From an uncultured Alteromonadaceae bacterium (GTDB lineage: Bacteria; Pseudomonadota; Gammaproteobacteria; Enterobacterales; Alteromonadaceae): 64,000 nt of DNA. Location: positions 35,796 through 99,795 of the forward strand of contig CANMXU010000017.1 in NCBI GenBank assembly GCA_947501935.1. The letters are read 5' to 3'. Position 1 is the first letter of the stretch. The number at the start of each line of letters is the position of its first letter. Of this stretch, positions 54,694-64,000 are shown in pieces. The notes below the pieces were generated by a model, which worked only from the letters and a program-made list of their open reading frames with translations, was not told the origin of the DNA and made no database searches. The translations under genes and the position numbers were made by a program.

Positions 54694-55013
54694 TCAAATA
54701 ATTCCTTTTATTTTGAGCTTAGTAGTATTGGCTTAGGCGCTACTATATATCCAAATTGTATTTCGAAAACAAAACTTCGAAAGCAAATAGGTTAAATAAT
54801 CAATAATTACTTTCGCTTCTATAGTATGAAAAACAATCAACAATTGCAATCTATTAAAAATCATCAACTAAACGGACTTTTAATACCATGCATTTTAACG
54901 ACAAATCAGTGCCTAGTGCCCTTGAAAATCTGTATATACTATATTTAAGCAATAAAAAAACCGCTGAAGCAGAGCTTGAGCGGTTTTAAAAATAATATGT
55001 AATTTACTACATA
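54694..55013. other. Intergenic region between the 56-residue gene and typA
   Basis: 320 bases. Contains the typA terminator (54957-54987) at one end and the promoter of the small leftward gene at the other. The middle is AT-rich with no frame, repeat or site I can support. Confidence 0.55.
54957..54987 (-). terminator. Terminator of typA
   Basis: Stem AAAACCGCT / AGCGGTTTT with a 13-base loop, followed on the minus strand by a run of T's, 27 bases past the typA stop. Confidence 0.9.
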
Positions 55014-56834
55014 TTAACCTTTAAGCGCACGACCTTCACGTTTACGGTCACTTTCTTTTAAGAATTTCTTACGGATACGAATGCTATCAGGTGTAACTTC
55101 AACCAATTCATCGTTATCAATAAATTCTAATGCTTGCTCAAGTGACATAATAATAGGTGGCGTTAACGTTTGTGCTTCATCAGTACCTGATGAACGAACG
55201 TTAGTTAATTGCTTACCTTTAAGGGCATTAACTGTTAAGTCATTATCACGACTATGAATACCAATAACCTGACCTTCATAAATATCAAGACCATGACCAA
55301 TTAACATACGACCACGCGATTGTAAGTTAAAGATAGCGTTAGTTAGTGCTTTACCCGTTGCATTGGCGATCATTACACCGTTTAAGCGTTGACCTATTTC
55401 ACCACCTTTATGAGGACCGTATTCAAGGAAAGTATGGTAAATCAAACCAGAACCAGAGGTTAATGTCATAAATTCAGTTTGGAAACCAATTAAACCACGG
55501 CTAGGCATGATGAAGTCCATACGAATACGACCTTTACCATCTGGTGCCATGTCAGTTAGTTCAGCTTTACGAACCCCCATTTTTTCCATGATAGGACCTT
55601 GATGTTGATCTTCAACATCAATAGTAACCGTTTCATAAGGTTCTTCTAATTGGCCATCAACTTCACGCATAATTACTTCTGGGCGAGAAACAGCTAGTTC
55701 ATAACCTTCACGACGCATGTTTTCAATTAAAATACCTAGGTGAAGTTCACCACGGCCTGATACTTTAAATTTATCAGGATCATCTAATTGCTCAACACGT
55801 AATGCAACGTTATGAATTAATTCTTTGTCTAAGCGGTCTTTAATATTACGTGAAGTAACATATTTACCTTCTTGACCAGAGAACGGAGAAGTATTTACTT
55901 GGAAAGTCATGTTGATTGTTGGTTCATCAACAGACAATGGCGGTAATGCATTGACTTCATTCGGACAACAAATTGTGTCAGAAATTTTCAATTCACCTAA
56001 ACCAGTAATAGCGATAATGTCACCGGCATGAGCAATTTCACTTTCGTGACGCTCTAAACCTAAGTAACCAAATACTTTACCTACTTTACCATTGTGTAGT
56101 TTGCCGTTAGCACCTTCAACAGTTACTTGTTGATTAGGCTTAACGCTGCCACGAGTAATACGACCAACACCGATTACACCTAAGTAAGAGCTGTAATCAA
56201 GTTGAGAAATTTGCATTTGGAACGCACCTTCAGCATCAGCATTTGGTGGTGGTACTTGATCAACAATAGTTTGGAACAACGGTGTCATATCAGTGCCAAC
56301 TTGGTCTTCTTCCATTGAAGCCCAACCATTAATGGCTGATGCGTAAACAACTTGGAAGTCTAACTGGTCATCAGTTGCACCTAAGTTATCGAACAAGTCA
56401 AATACTTGATCCATAACCCATTCAGGACGAGCGCCAGGCTTGTCGATTTTATTGATAACAACAATTGGCTTAAGACCTTGAGCAAATGCTTTTTTGGTTA
56501 CAAAACGCGTTTGTGGCATAGGGCCTTCTTGCGCATCAACAATCAATAGTACAGAGTCAACCATTGACATAACACGTTCAACTTCACCACCAAAATCAGC
56601 ATGGCCAGGAGTGTCTACGATATTTACACGGTAATCATTCCAATTTATAGCCGTGTTTTTAGCTAGGATAGTGATACCACGTTCTTTTTCGATATCATTT
56701 GAGTCCATAACTCGTTCTTCAAGACCACCGCGGGCATCAAGGGTGCCTGATTGGTCTAATAACTTATCAACCAAGGTCGTTTTACCATGGTCAACGTGGG
56801 CAATAATCGCTACATTACGTAATTTCTCTAACAC
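55014..56834 (-). CDS. typA: Ribosome-binding GTPase TypA/BipA
   Basis: 606-residue translational GTPase of the EF-G class, associated with ribosome assembly and stress or cold growth. The G domain begins [20 protein letters not shown], with P-loop [23 protein letters not shown] and NKIDKPGA. The C-terminal BipA-specific part includes [13 protein letters not shown]. Length is standard. A -10-like TATAAT on the minus strand lies at 56874-56869. It is divergent from glnA, the same layout as in E. coli. Confidence 0.97.
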   Translation of the reverse strand: MLEKLRNVAIIAHVDHGKTTLVDKLLDQSGTLDARGGLEERVMDSNDIEKERGITILAKNTAINWNDYRVNIVDTPGHADFGGEVERVMSMVDSVLLIVDAQEGPMPQTRFVTKKAFAQGLKPIVVINKIDKPGARPEWVMDQVFDLFDNLGATDDQLDFQVVYASAINGWASMEEDQVGTDMTPLFQTIVDQVPPPNADAEGAFQMQISQLDYSSYLGVIGVGRITRGSVKPNQQVTVEGANGKLHNGKVGKVFGYLGLERHESEIAHAGDIIAITGLGELKISDTICCPNEVNALPPLSVDEPTINMTFQVNTSPFSGQEGKYVTSRNIKDRLDKELIHNVALRVEQLDDPDKFKVSGRGELHLGILIENMRREGYELAVSRPEVIMREVDGQLEEPYETVTIDVEDQHQGPIMEKMGVRKAELTDMAPDGKGRIRMDFIMPSRGLIGFQTEFMTLTSGSGLIYHTFLEYGPHKGGEIGQRLNGVMIANATGKALTNAIFNLQSRGRMLIGHGLDIYEGQVIGIHSRDNDLTVNALKGKQLTNVRSSGTDEAQTLTPPIIMSLEQALEFIDNDELVEVTPDSIRIRKKFLKESDRKREGRALKG

Positions 56835-57015
56835 TGGGCTTTGCTCATTAGGCTATAATTGGGCGCGAATTATACAGTAGTCTTACCAACAAAGAAACAG
56901 TTCCTGCTTTATCACTCAATTTTGATCTATATCTGTAATTATCGCGTTAATCCTTGTTCATATCTGTAATTCTTGTGCTAAGGTATGTTTCGCTATTTTT
57001 TGCGAACAACCTTGT

Positions 57016-57054
57016 TGCACCATAAAAAAGCACACCACGCACCAATAAAGTGCA
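57016..57054 (+). promoter_or_regulatory. Two NtrC-like binding sites
   Basis: Site 1 TGCACCATAAAAAAGCACA (57016-57034) and site 2 GCACCAATAAAGTGCA (57039-57054) each fit the GCAC...GTGC dyad of NtrC, site 2 better. They lie about 55-90 bp upstream of the -24 element, in the enhancer position. Confidence 0.7.
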
Positions 57055-57104
57055 CAACAAGAAGGGTTTTTAGCTGAGTACCTTATTTTATAAGGATATT
57101 ATTC

Positions 57105-57121
57105 TTGGCACGATTTTAGCT
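57105..57121 (+). promoter_or_regulatory. Sigma-54 promoter of glnA
   Basis: TTGGCACGATTTTAGCT: GG at 57107-57108 and GC at 57119-57120, exactly 10 bases between, as required for -24/-12 promoters. Near-identical to E. coli glnAp2 in the -24 half. Confidence 0.88.
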
Positions 57122-57195
57122 CTTCTTTTCGCAAGTAGAATGCAAAGCATTTTTTAAATTTTATATTAACGAACTAATAACACTGGAGACTTTTC

Positions 57196-58602
57196 ATGTC
57201 ACAAGCAGTTTTAGACCTAATCAAAGATAACGATGTTAAATTTGTTGACCTTCGTTTCACTGATTCAAAAGGTAAAGAGCAACACGTTTCAATTCCTCAT
57301 CACCAAGTTAACGAAGATTTTTTCGAAGACGGTAAAATGTTTGATGGTTCTTCTATCCAAGGTTGGAAAGGAATTAACAACTCAGACATGGTTTTAATGC
57401 CAGATGTTAACTCTGCTGTTTTAGACCCTTTCAATGAAGCGGTAACTTTAAACATTCGTTGTGATGTAGTAGAACCAGATACTATGCAAGGTTACAGCCG
57501 TGACCCACGCTCTGTAGCTAAGCGTGCTGAAGAGTACTTACGCTCAACAGGTATTGCTGATACTGTGTTAATTGGTCCAGAGCCAGAGTTTTTCTTATTT
57601 GATGATGTACGTTTCCACACTGATATCAGTGGTTCTTTCTTTAAAGTTGACGATAAAGAAGCTTGTTGGAATTCAGGTACTGAATACGAAGACGGCAACA
57701 TGGGACATCGTCCTGGCCTTAAAGGTGGTTACTTCCCAGTATCACCAGTAGATTCTTCACAAGATATTCGTTCTGCTATGTGTTTAGTAATGGAAGAAAT
57801 GGGCTTAGTTGTTGAAGCACATCATCATGAAGTTGCTACAGCTGGTCAAAACGAAATTGCTTGTCGCTTTAATACTATGGTATTAAAAGCTGATGAAGTT
57901 CAAGTTTATAAGTATGTTGTTCATAACGTTGCTCACGCATACGGTAAAACAGCGACTTTCATGCCTAAGCCATTAGTAGGTGATAACGGTTCTGGTATGC
58001 ACGTGCATCAATCTCTTGCTAAAGATGGCGTTAACTTATTCTCTGGTGATAAGTACGGCGGATTATCTGAAATGGCGCTTTACTACATTGGTGGTATCAT
58101 CAAGCATGCTAAAGCACTAAATGCATTTACTAACCCAGCAACTAACTCATATAAACGTTTAGTTCCTCATTTTGAAGCTCCAATTATGCTAGCTTACTCA
58201 GCAGCTAACCGTTCAGCTTCAATTCGTATCCCTGTAGTTCCATCTCCAAAAGCTGCACGTATCGAAGTACGCTTCCCAGATCCAGCAGCAAACCCTTACT
58301 TAGCTTTCTCTGCTTTGTTAATGGCTGGCCTTGACGGAATTAAAAACAAGATCCACCCTGGTGATGCTATGGATAAGGATTTGTATGACCTTCCAGCTGA
58401 AGAAGCGGCTTCAATTCCACAAGTTGCAACTTCATTAACTGATGCATTAGATGCTTTAGAATCTGATAATGAATTCTTAACTGCTGGTGGCGTAATGGAC
58501 ATCGACATGATTAATGCATACATCGATCTTAAACGTGCTGATTGTGAAATATTGAATACATCAACTCACCCAGTTGAGTTTGAAATGTACTACAGTGTAT
58601 AA
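57196..58602 (+). CDS. glnA: Glutamine synthetase type I
   Basis: 468-residue dodecameric enzyme making glutamine from glutamate, ammonia and ATP. Active-site blocks: [42 protein letters not shown] and [12 protein letters not shown]. The adenylylation tyrosine is exactly residue 397, in KDLYDLP, so activity should be tuned by GlnE. Transcription is from a sigma-54/NtrC promoter. A terminator follows and the ntrBC genes lie beyond a small gene. Confidence 0.98.
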   Translation: MSQAVLDLIKDNDVKFVDLRFTDSKGKEQHVSIPHHQVNEDFFEDGKMFDGSSIQGWKGINNSDMVLMPDVNSAVLDPFNEAVTLNIRCDVVEPDTMQGYSRDPRSVAKRAEEYLRSTGIADTVLIGPEPEFFLFDDVRFHTDISGSFFKVDDKEACWNSGTEYEDGNMGHRPGLKGGYFPVSPVDSSQDIRSAMCLVMEEMGLVVEAHHHEVATAGQNEIACRFNTMVLKADEVQVYKYVVHNVAHAYGKTATFMPKPLVGDNGSGMHVHQSLAKDGVNLFSGDKYGGLSEMALYYIGGIIKHAKALNAFTNPATNSYKRLVPHFEAPIMLAYSAANRSASIRIPVVPSPKAARIEVRFPDPAANPYLAFSALLMAGLDGIKNKIHPGDAMDKDLYDLPAEEAASIPQVATSLTDALDALESDNEFLTAGGVMDIDMINAYIDLKRADCEILNTSTHPVEFEMYYSV

Positions 58603-58637
58603 ATAACAATTTTATAATTGTTACATACATTTAGTTG

Positions 58638-58665
58638 AAAAAGCTCACTTCGGTGAGCTTTTTTT
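58638..58665 (+). terminator. Terminator of glnA
   Basis: Stem AAAAAGCTCAC / GTGAGCTTTTT with loop TTCG, then more T's; 35 bases past the stop. Confidence 0.93.
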
Positions 58666-58734
58666 GTAGCCTAAAGAAAGTAATTTCGTTAGATTAGTGT
58701 TATACATAAAGGAACTGGATATAGTAATTAAATT

Positions 58735-59268
58735 ATGATCATACGTGTAATAATTACAGCACTAATCGTGTCACTATCGTTCCCTACATTAGCAACCTCA
58801 GCTAAGATTTACGTGTGGCGTAATGAAGCAGGCGTACTAGTTTTTTCAGATAGTCCTCGACCTGGCGCTGAAGAAGCGGAAGAAGTTGAAGTAAAACCAG
58901 GTAATGTGGTTAAGTCTAACGTTGATACTTCGGTACTCGATATTACTCCAAAAGAGATAGATGAAAAATACCAAGTAGAAATAACCCAACCTGAGCATAA
59001 TGGTACTGTACGTGATAATACCGGCTCAGTTCACGTTAAAGGCAGAATTAAACCAGTCTTTAAACGAGGCTTAAAAATTCAATTGATACTTGATGGCAAG
59101 CCCTATCAAAAACCACAAACCCACTCGATGTTTGCCCTACGTAATGTAGACCGCGGTGAGCATAAAATTAAAATGCAACTTATCGACACTAAAGGCAAGG
59201 TAATTGCATCTTCAGAAGAAGTAACTTTTTATATGCACCGCGCCGTGGTAGCAAGGCAAGCTAGATAA
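58735..59268 (+). CDS. DUF4124 secreted protein
   Basis: 177 residues: signal peptide (about 1-21, ATS/TLA region), then a DUF4124 domain, KIYVWRNEAGVLVFSDSPRPGA at 24-45, and an Ig-like beta domain (about 80-170; ITQPEHNGTVRDNTG). Periplasmic; function unknown. Its place between glnA and glnL recurs in related marine genera, which suggests a conserved but unexplained link with nitrogen control, or just a stable position. Confidence 0.8.
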   Translation: MIIRVIITALIVSLSFPTLATSAKIYVWRNEAGVLVFSDSPRPGAEEAEEVEVKPGNVVKSNVDTSVLDITPKEIDEKYQVEITQPEHNGTVRDNTGSVHVKGRIKPVFKRGLKIQLILDGKPYQKPQTHSMFALRNVDRGEHKIKMQLIDTKGKVIASSEEVTFYMHRAVVARQAR

Positions 59269-59348
59269 CACTTTTAGCCTGTATAACGAGTTCAAGCCTA
59301 TAACACTGAGTTTTCTCACGCACAATAATAGTGCGTTAAGGGTATACG

Positions 59349-60434
59349 TTGCACGATCGCCGTGAAATTCAACAGCTTAAATTAACTTATCAACAGCAGC
59401 TATCTCATCAAATGGTAACCGCTGTGATTGCACTTGATGACAATTTGATCGTCAAGTACATTAATCCTGCTGCCGAAGCCTTACTAGTTAAAAGTTTACA
59501 TAACCTATATGGCTTAACCATAGATGAAGTGCTGCATAATTGTTCAATTAGCAAAAAGCGATATCAACAACTACTAACAACCGGGCAAGAGTTTGCTGAC
59601 AGTGATGTTACCTTTATGCTGTTCGATGGTACAACCGTCACAGTTGAAGTTACTGTATCAGCGGTTGAATTTAATCAAGTTGCACATATTCTTATTGAGC
59701 TCAAACAAATTGATCAGCAAAAACAAATTAGTTTAGAGGCAACACAACAACAACAATGGGAAGCTGCACGGGATCTCATTAGAGGTTTAGCGCACGAAAT
59801 TAAAAACCCCTTAGGCGGACTTCGTGGTGCAGCACAATTATTAAGTAAAGAACTTTCCGAAGATCAGCAAGAATATACAAAGATGATCATCGAGCAATCA
59901 GACAGACTAACAAATTTAGTTGATAAGTTGCTCGGCCCGAACCAATTACCCAACATGGTGCATCAAAATATCCATGCGGTGTTAGAAAAAGTGCATAAAC
60001 TAACGGGCTTTAATAATCCCAAAAAGATTAAAGTGCAACGCGATTACGACCCATCAATTCCAGAAATTTATTTTGATGAAGACAAACTGCAACAAGCAGT
60101 ACTTAACATTGTTAGCAATGCCCTGATGGCGTTAGCAAGCGATGATATTATTACCCTTAGAACCCGTATTGCCAGCAATAAAACCATTAATGGCAAACGC
60201 ATTCGACTATGCATAGAAATAAGTATTATCGATAATGGCCCTGGCATTCCCGCTCATATCCAAGACACTTTGTTTTACCCTATGATTTCAGGAAGAAACA
60301 ATGGCACAGGGCTAGGTTTATCAATTTCTCAAACCTTGATTCATCAACACCAAGGTAAACTTTTTTGTAAAAGTCGTCCTGGTCGCACTGAATTCACCAT
60401 ATTATTACCTTTACCTGAAGAGAGTTTAACATGA
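59349..60434 (+). CDS. glnL: Nitrogen sensor histidine kinase NtrB
   Basis: 361-residue cytoplasmic kinase/phosphatase that reads the PII signal and phosphorylates NtrC. PAS-like N-terminal domain (about 15-120; AVIALDDNLIVKYINPAAEALL), HisKA with His149 in GLAHEIKNPLGGLRGAAQLL, and ATPase with NIVSNALMAL, DNGPGIP and GTGLGLSI. The start is TTG at 59349 with AAGGG 6 bases upstream; the next Met at 59412 would cut into the PAS domain. It overlaps ntrC by ATGA. Confidence 0.95.
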   Translation: MHDRREIQQLKLTYQQQLSHQMVTAVIALDDNLIVKYINPAAEALLVKSLHNLYGLTIDEVLHNCSISKKRYQQLLTTGQEFADSDVTFMLFDGTTVTVEVTVSAVEFNQVAHILIELKQIDQQKQISLEATQQQQWEAARDLIRGLAHEIKNPLGGLRGAAQLLSKELSEDQQEYTKMIIEQSDRLTNLVDKLLGPNQLPNMVHQNIHAVLEKVHKLTGFNNPKKIKVQRDYDPSIPEIYFDEDKLQQAVLNIVSNALMALASDDIITLRTRIASNKTINGKRIRLCIEISIIDNGPGIPAHIQDTLFYPMISGRNNGTGLGLSISQTLIHQHQGKLFCKSRPGRTEFTILLPLPEESLT

Positions 60435-61831
60435 TCACTGAACAAGTTTGGATCGTCGATGATGATAGTTCCATCCGCTGGGTACTTGAAAAAGCTATGT
60501 CTGGCGCCAATATCAGTGCAGCTTCGTTTGATAATGCTGAAGATCTTTTAGTCGCATTAGACCATCACCAACCTGAAGTTATTATTTCCGATATCAGAAT
60601 GCCAAATATTGACGGCATGACCTTATTAAAAAACATTAGCGAAGATCACCCAAATATTCCGGTGATTATTATGACTGCGCATTCTGACCTCGACAGTGCA
60701 GTTAATGCTTATCAAGGTGGCGCTTTCGAATATCTTCCTAAACCGTTTGATATAGACGATGCCGTGTCATTAACCAAACGCGCTTTAACTCATGCCAGAG
60801 AACAAGCTGCTCAAAATAGCTCGAAGAAGAACCCTGTACAAGATGTTGGCATTATTGGTGAAGCTCCTGCAATGCAAGAAGTTTTCAGAGCTATAGGTCG
60901 ATTATCTCGTTCAAGCATTAGTGTATTAATTAATGGTGAATCAGGTACGGGTAAAGAACTCGTAGCCCATGCTCTGCATATGCATAGCCCAAGATCAAAC
61001 GCACCATTTATTCCTTTGAACATGGCCGCCATTCCTAAAGACTTAATAGAGTCAGAACTATTTGGCCATGAAAGAGGTGCATTTACCGGCGCTAACGCGA
61101 TTCGCCAAGGTCGTTTTGAGCAAGCACATAATGGCACCTTATTTCTTGACGAAATTGGTGATATGCCGCTAGACATTCAAACCCGATTATTACGCGTGTT
61201 AGCTGATGGGCAGTTTTATCGTGTTGGTGGGCATTCTCCAATAAAAGTCGATGTTCGAATAATTGCTGCAACTCATCAAAACCTAGAAGACAGAGTTAAC
61301 AGCAACGAGTTTCGAGAAGATTTATTTCATCGCCTAAATGTCATCCGAATTCAACTACCGAGTTTGCGTGAACGAAAGGAAGATGTTGAACAACTTGCAA
61401 ATCACTTTTTAAACCAAGCTGCAAAAGAGCTAAGTGTAGAACCTAAAAGCCTAGACAAAAAAGCAGTAAATTATCTTAAGCAATGTGAATGGCCGGGAAA
61501 TGTTCGTCAACTTGAAAATATATGTCGTTTTTTAACGGTTATGGCAAGTGGACAAGAAATTTTGGTTGAAGACTTACCTGCTGAATTAACAGAGCGTACA
61601 ACTACGGTTAGTGAAGGAACACAATCATGGCAAGCTGCTTTAGCCACTTGGATGGATGATCAATTACTACAAGGTAAAAGTGCAATACTTGATGAGGTAT
61701 TGCCTGAATTCGAGAAGATTTTACTTAATCGCGCGCTAATATTTACCAATGGTCACAAACAAGAAGCGGCGAAGAAATTAGGTTGGGGTAGAAATACGTT
61801 AACGAGAAAACTAAAAGACTTACAAATGTAA
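60431..61831 (+). CDS. glnG: Nitrogen regulator NtrC
   Basis: 466-residue sigma-54 activator. Receiver with Asp54 (IISDIRMPN), AAA+ domain with Walker A GESGTGKE (169-176), the sigma-54 contact GAFTGA (216-221) and Walker B LFLDEIGDMP, then a Fis-type HTH (EAAKKLGWGRNTLTRKL) at the end. It activates glnA and other nitrogen genes. The ATG overlaps the glnL stop. The likely target sites are at 57016-57054. Confidence 0.97.
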   Translation: MITEQVWIVDDDSSIRWVLEKAMSGANISAASFDNAEDLLVALDHHQPEVIISDIRMPNIDGMTLLKNISEDHPNIPVIIMTAHSDLDSAVNAYQGGAFEYLPKPFDIDDAVSLTKRALTHAREQAAQNSSKKNPVQDVGIIGEAPAMQEVFRAIGRLSRSSISVLINGESGTGKELVAHALHMHSPRSNAPFIPLNMAAIPKDLIESELFGHERGAFTGANAIRQGRFEQAHNGTLFLDEIGDMPLDIQTRLLRVLADGQFYRVGGHSPIKVDVRIIAATHQNLEDRVNSNEFREDLFHRLNVIRIQLPSLRERKEDVEQLANHFLNQAAKELSVEPKSLDKKAVNYLKQCEWPGNVRQLENICRFLTVMASGQEILVEDLPAELTERTTTVSEGTQSWQAALATWMDDQLLQGKSAILDEVLPEFEKILLNRALIFTNGHKQEAAKKLGWGRNTLTRKLKDLQM

Positions 61832-61853
61832 TTTAAAGTAGATTAAGTAGCGC

Positions 61854-62237
61854 TTAGCTAGCGCTACAACCTTCATCAGTACACTTCTTACAAGAGTTAC
61901 ATAATCTCAAATTGATAATGTGTGCAGCAACAATAAAGCTCGCACCAATAACTATCATATAAGGCTGAACTTCTTCCGAAAAGTCATGTTTCATCCAATA
62001 AACGGCTATACCAACCAACAATAAATAGAATGGGTAAAGACGACGATGATAACGTTTAAAACCCGATAAAACAGCGTAAGAGCCCAACACACCAGTAATT
62101 AATAGAAACACATGTTCCCACGCATGATCAGCTAAAAAGCTCAGACCAAACAATGGTAAAGCGGGTAAAATAACAGGTAACAAAATACAGTGCAAAGCAC
62201 ATAAAGATGTTGCTGTAATTCCTAATCTATCAAGCAT
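61854..62237 (-). CDS. MerC-domain membrane protein
   Basis: 127 residues with four predicted helices, MerC type. Cysteines sit in SLCALHC (residues 12-16 region) at the membrane, and a Cys-rich end reads CNSCKKCTDEGC. MerC of mercury operons imports Hg(II); solo chromosomal MerC-domain proteins like this one are not tied to mer genes and their substrate is unknown. The gene lies 71 bp after epmA on the same strand. Confidence 0.82.
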   Translation of the reverse strand: MLDRLGITATSLCALHCILLPVILPALPLFGLSFLADHAWEHVFLLITGVLGSYAVLSGFKRYHRRLYPFYLLLVGIAVYWMKHDFSEEVQPYMIVIGASFIVAAHIINLRLCNSCKKCTDEGCSAS

Positions 62238-62308
62238 AGCGGGTAAAACTCTTCTTTATTGTTAATGATACATTATCACAATTGAGATAGTATAACATAA
62301 CTTTAACA

Positions 62309-63286
62309 TTACGCATGCTCTATAGGGAAAGTAATTACATTTTTGATCGATTTTTCACCTAGGGCTAACATCAACAAGCGATCAATGCCTAAAGCCACTC
62401 CTGCACAATCTGGTATTCCATGGTTTAGTGCAGCAAGGAATTTTTCATCAATAGGCTTTGTCGGCAAATTCTTTTTAGCTCGTAAGGCATTGTCTTGTTC
62501 AAAACGATTACGCTGTTCACCTGAGTCTGTTAATTCATTAAAGCCATTGGCAAGCTCCAAGCCTTTAAAGTAACATTCGAACCGTTCAGCCACTCTTGTA
62601 TCTTGACTGGAAATTTTAGCTAATGACGCTTGTGAACGTGGAAAGTCATAGACAAAACAAGGGACATTATTACCAATAGTTGGCTCTATAATTTCAGAAA
62701 AAATGAACTGAAGTAAAACATCAGGATCTTGCTCTTCAACCAACCAATCACTAAGCATATTGTGTTTTTTTATTGCTGATAACAAGGTTGCTTTGTTAGC
62801 TTCGAGTGGATCAATTTTAAGCTGATTGATGAACAATTGTTGATAACTTAATTTTTCAGAGGGCTCGCAACCCAACACCCTTTGTAAAAGCTCATCAACC
62901 TCGCTTATTAGGCTGAAATGATCCATGCCTAAGCGGTACCATTCTAAAATAGTGAACTCAGGATTATGATGACTACCATAAGCTTCATTACGAAAGGCTT
63001 TACAGATTTGATAAATGCTACCATAGCCTGAGGCTAATAACCGCTTCATGGCAAACTCAGGTGAAGTCTGCAAATAAAAATTTGACGATCGCGATAAATT
63101 ATCATCACTTAAAAAGTGATATTTAGTGCTAAAAGCATCAAGATAACAATCAGTTATCGTCCCTTGAGACATTAATGGCGTTTCAACCTCTATAACAGCC
63201 CGTTTCGCAAAAAACGCTCTTATAGTCCTTAATAGCTCTGCTTTTCCCTGAGCATTCTCCCATGATAGCGTACTAGCCCAGGTCAT
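62309..63286 (-). CDS. epmA: Elongation factor P beta-lysine ligase EpmA
   Basis: 325-residue paralogue of the class II lysyl-tRNA synthetase core (no anticodon domain). It attaches (R)-beta-lysine to a lysine of EF-P. Motif 2 region FRNEAYGSHHNPEFTILEWY and motif 3 GVALGIDRLLMLALG are clear. Start ATG with GGGGAA upstream. Length fits (E. coli 325). It lies downstream of the rRNA operon's terminator. Confidence 0.95.
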   Translation of the reverse strand: MTWASTLSWENAQGKAELLRTIRAFFAKRAVIEVETPLMSQGTITDCYLDAFSTKYHFLSDDNLSRSSNFYLQTSPEFAMKRLLASGYGSIYQICKAFRNEAYGSHHNPEFTILEWYRLGMDHFSLISEVDELLQRVLGCEPSEKLSYQQLFINQLKIDPLEANKATLLSAIKKHNMLSDWLVEEQDPDVLLQFIFSEIIEPTIGNNVPCFVYDFPRSQASLAKISSQDTRVAERFECYFKGLELANGFNELTDSGEQRNRFEQDNALRAKKNLPTKPIDEKFLAALNHGIPDCAGVALGIDRLLMLALGEKSIKNVITFPIEHA

Positions 63287-63328
63287 TTGATTTCCCCGTT
63301 AATTATAGCTGAACGATTCTAAACGAAA

Positions 63329-63356
63329 AAAGCCCTTGTCGGAAGACAAGGGCTTT
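63329..63356 (-). terminator. rRNA operon terminator
   Basis: Perfect 12-bp stem AAAGCCCTTGTC / GACAAGGGCTTT with a GGAA loop; on the minus strand followed by TTTTTCG. It lies 9 bases past the second 5S gene. Confidence 0.95.
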
Positions 63357-63364
63357 GAAAAGGA

Positions 63365-63480
63365 GTCTGGTAATGACCTACTCTCACATGGGAACTCCCA
63401 CACTACCATCGGCGCTACTGCGTTTCACTTCTGAGTTCGGAATGGGATCAGGTGGTACCACAGCGCTATTGTCACCAGAC
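63365..63480 (-). rRNA. rrf: 5S ribosomal RNA, distal copy
   Basis: 116 bases on the minus strand with conserved 5S blocks CCCATTCCGAACTCAGAAGTGAAACG and GATGGTAGTGTGGG. The closing helix pairs GTCTGGT with ACCAGAC. It differs from the proximal copy in that helix and in the CTGTGGTACC segment. Confidence 0.95.
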
Positions 63481-63541
63481 AAAAACTGTTATGCGTTAAT
63501 TTACTTAATAAGTAAGCTAATGCATTAAGTTTCTTTGATAA

Positions 63542-63567
63542 AAAACCCGCAACATCAGCTGCGGGTT
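63542..63567 (-). terminator. Terminator-like hairpin between the two 5S genes
   Basis: Stem AAACCCGCA / TGCGGGTTT with an 8-base loop; on the minus strand followed by TTTTTATC. A full intrinsic terminator lying before the distal 5S gene, probably partial or read through by rRNA antitermination. Confidence 0.8.
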
Positions 63568-63579
63568 TCTCAAAGAGAA

Positions 63580-63695
63580 GTCTAGCAATGTCCTACTCTC
63601 ACATGGGAACTCCCACACTACCATCGGCGCTAACGCATTTCACTTCTGAGTTCGGAATGGGATCAGGTGGGACTACGTCGCTATTGTCGCTAGAC
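63580..63695 (-). rRNA. rrf: 5S ribosomal RNA, proximal copy
   Basis: 116 bases, the copy next to 23S. Same conserved core as the distal copy. Its closing helix is GTCTAGC with GCTAGAC, so pairing is kept although the bases differ. Open frames overlying this gene are not coding. Confidence 0.95.
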
Positions 63696-63943
63696 AAAAA
63701 AACATGCATGGATGCACTAATGTCGCGATGCCATGGATGGCAAGGAGCGACGCGTACATCTACGCAAAAACTATCTGGAAAACTAACGTGCATGATGCAC
63801 TACTGTCGATAACGTTCACGTATGAACGTTTTTATCGACGATATAAATACACTATTTGATTCTTATTCAACACGTTATGTACGTGAAGTTATTCTTTGTC
63901 AGTCTTCATACACACTTTATAGTAAAAACTACTTGGGTGTTGT
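63696..63943 (-). other. 23S-5S spacer
   Basis: 248 bases without a gene or tRNA. Long for a 23S-5S spacer. Contains inverted bits such as CGATAACGTTCACGTATGAACGTTTTTATCG (around 63808-63838, not continuous) that probably form rRNA processing stems. Confidence 0.6.
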
Positions 63944-64000
63944 ATGGTTAAGCCTCACGGGCAATTAGTATCAGTTAGCTCAAGACCTCACAGCCCTTAC
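63944..64000 (-). rRNA. rrl: 23S ribosomal RNA, 3' end only
   Basis: The minus strand ends in TGAGCTAACTGATACTAATTGCCCGTGAGGCTTAACC, matching the conserved 3' terminus of 23S rRNA (split here for length: TGAGCTAAC, ACTAATTGCC, GTGAGGCTTAACC). The gene runs off the right edge, so 57 bases are seen. Confidence 0.93.

Larger units (their letters stand above)
56835..57195. other. typA-glnA divergent control region
   Basis: 361 bases with no gene. It holds the typA promoter near 56870, two NtrC-like sites (57016-57054), and a sigma-54 promoter (57105-57121) for glnA. The remainder before the glnA ATG is leader RNA, with GGAG 8 bases before the ATG. Confidence 0.8.

Noticed and set aside
63588..63812. 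Open frames on both strands near 63.6-63.8 kb
   Set aside because: They overlie a 5S rRNA gene and the 23S-5S spacer.
63481..63943. tRNA in the rRNA spacers
   Set aside because: No cloverleaf or TTCGA-type T-loop with matching acceptor stem was found between the 5S genes or between 5S and 23S.

Overview
The window looks like chromosomal DNA of a marine gammaproteobacterium of the Alteromonadales, most likely Colwelliaceae (Colwellia or Thalassotalea-like). This is inferred from the AT-rich sequence, from gene order (hptA-folE2-gltBD; mtnN-cobD-like; dtd-pip-yihY; typA/glnA-ntrBC), from a phosphotransfer protein detached from any ArcB kinase, and from families common in that order (FabY, DUF2956, DUF2959, FolE2). 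No insertion sequence, prophage, CRISPR array or tRNA was found. The window opens inside an RND efflux permease gene and closes inside a 23S rRNA gene, both on the minus strand.

Layout. 1-8.9 kb: RND pump with its adaptor, a NagX-like membrane acyltransferase, a TerB protein, a CHASE4-GGDEF cyclase, the CvfB RNA-binding protein and a periplasmic binding protein. 9-13.3 kb: a histidine-rich TonB receptor (probable zinc uptake) preceded by a small protein and a candidate Zur operator, then a TraF-like barrel. 13.3-15.6 kb: a lysine riboswitch driving a dapA homologue and an M14-type deacylase. 15.8-22.5 kb: a thioredoxin-fold isomerase-like protein, rsmC, a sensor kinase, arcA, hptA and folE2. 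22.9-28.9 kb: gltB-gltD, ended by a strong terminator. 29.9-34.2 kb: FabY-type synthase, AraC-type regulator and KAS III. 34.4-40 kb: a persulfide-sensor-type ArsR repressor facing an operon of RND exporter, LolA-like carrier, outer-membrane barrel and DUF2892 protein, with three palindromic operator-like sites between. 40-54.7 kb: housekeeping and conserved-unknown genes, including mtnN, dtd, pip, yihY, YiiD, an RraB-family protein, two tandem outer-membrane barrels and a 56-residue gene. 55-62 kb: typA divergent from glnA, then a DUF4124 gene and glnL-glnG (ntrBC). 62-64 kb: merC-like gene, epmA, two 5S rRNA genes and the 3' end of 23S rRNA.

How parts work together. Nitrogen assimilation is nearly complete: glutamine synthetase behind a sigma-54 promoter and NtrC-like sites, its NtrBC regulators, and GOGAT. 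Fatty-acid priming is represented by FabY, a FabH2-like KAS III and YiiD/MadA. Anaerobic control is represented by ArcA and HptA. The parts I judge least described are the riboswitch-controlled dapA/deacylase pair, the ArsR/RND/LolA/barrel/DUF2892 locus, and arrays of 7-bp tandem repeats between genes. All family names come from reading the sequence; no database search was run.
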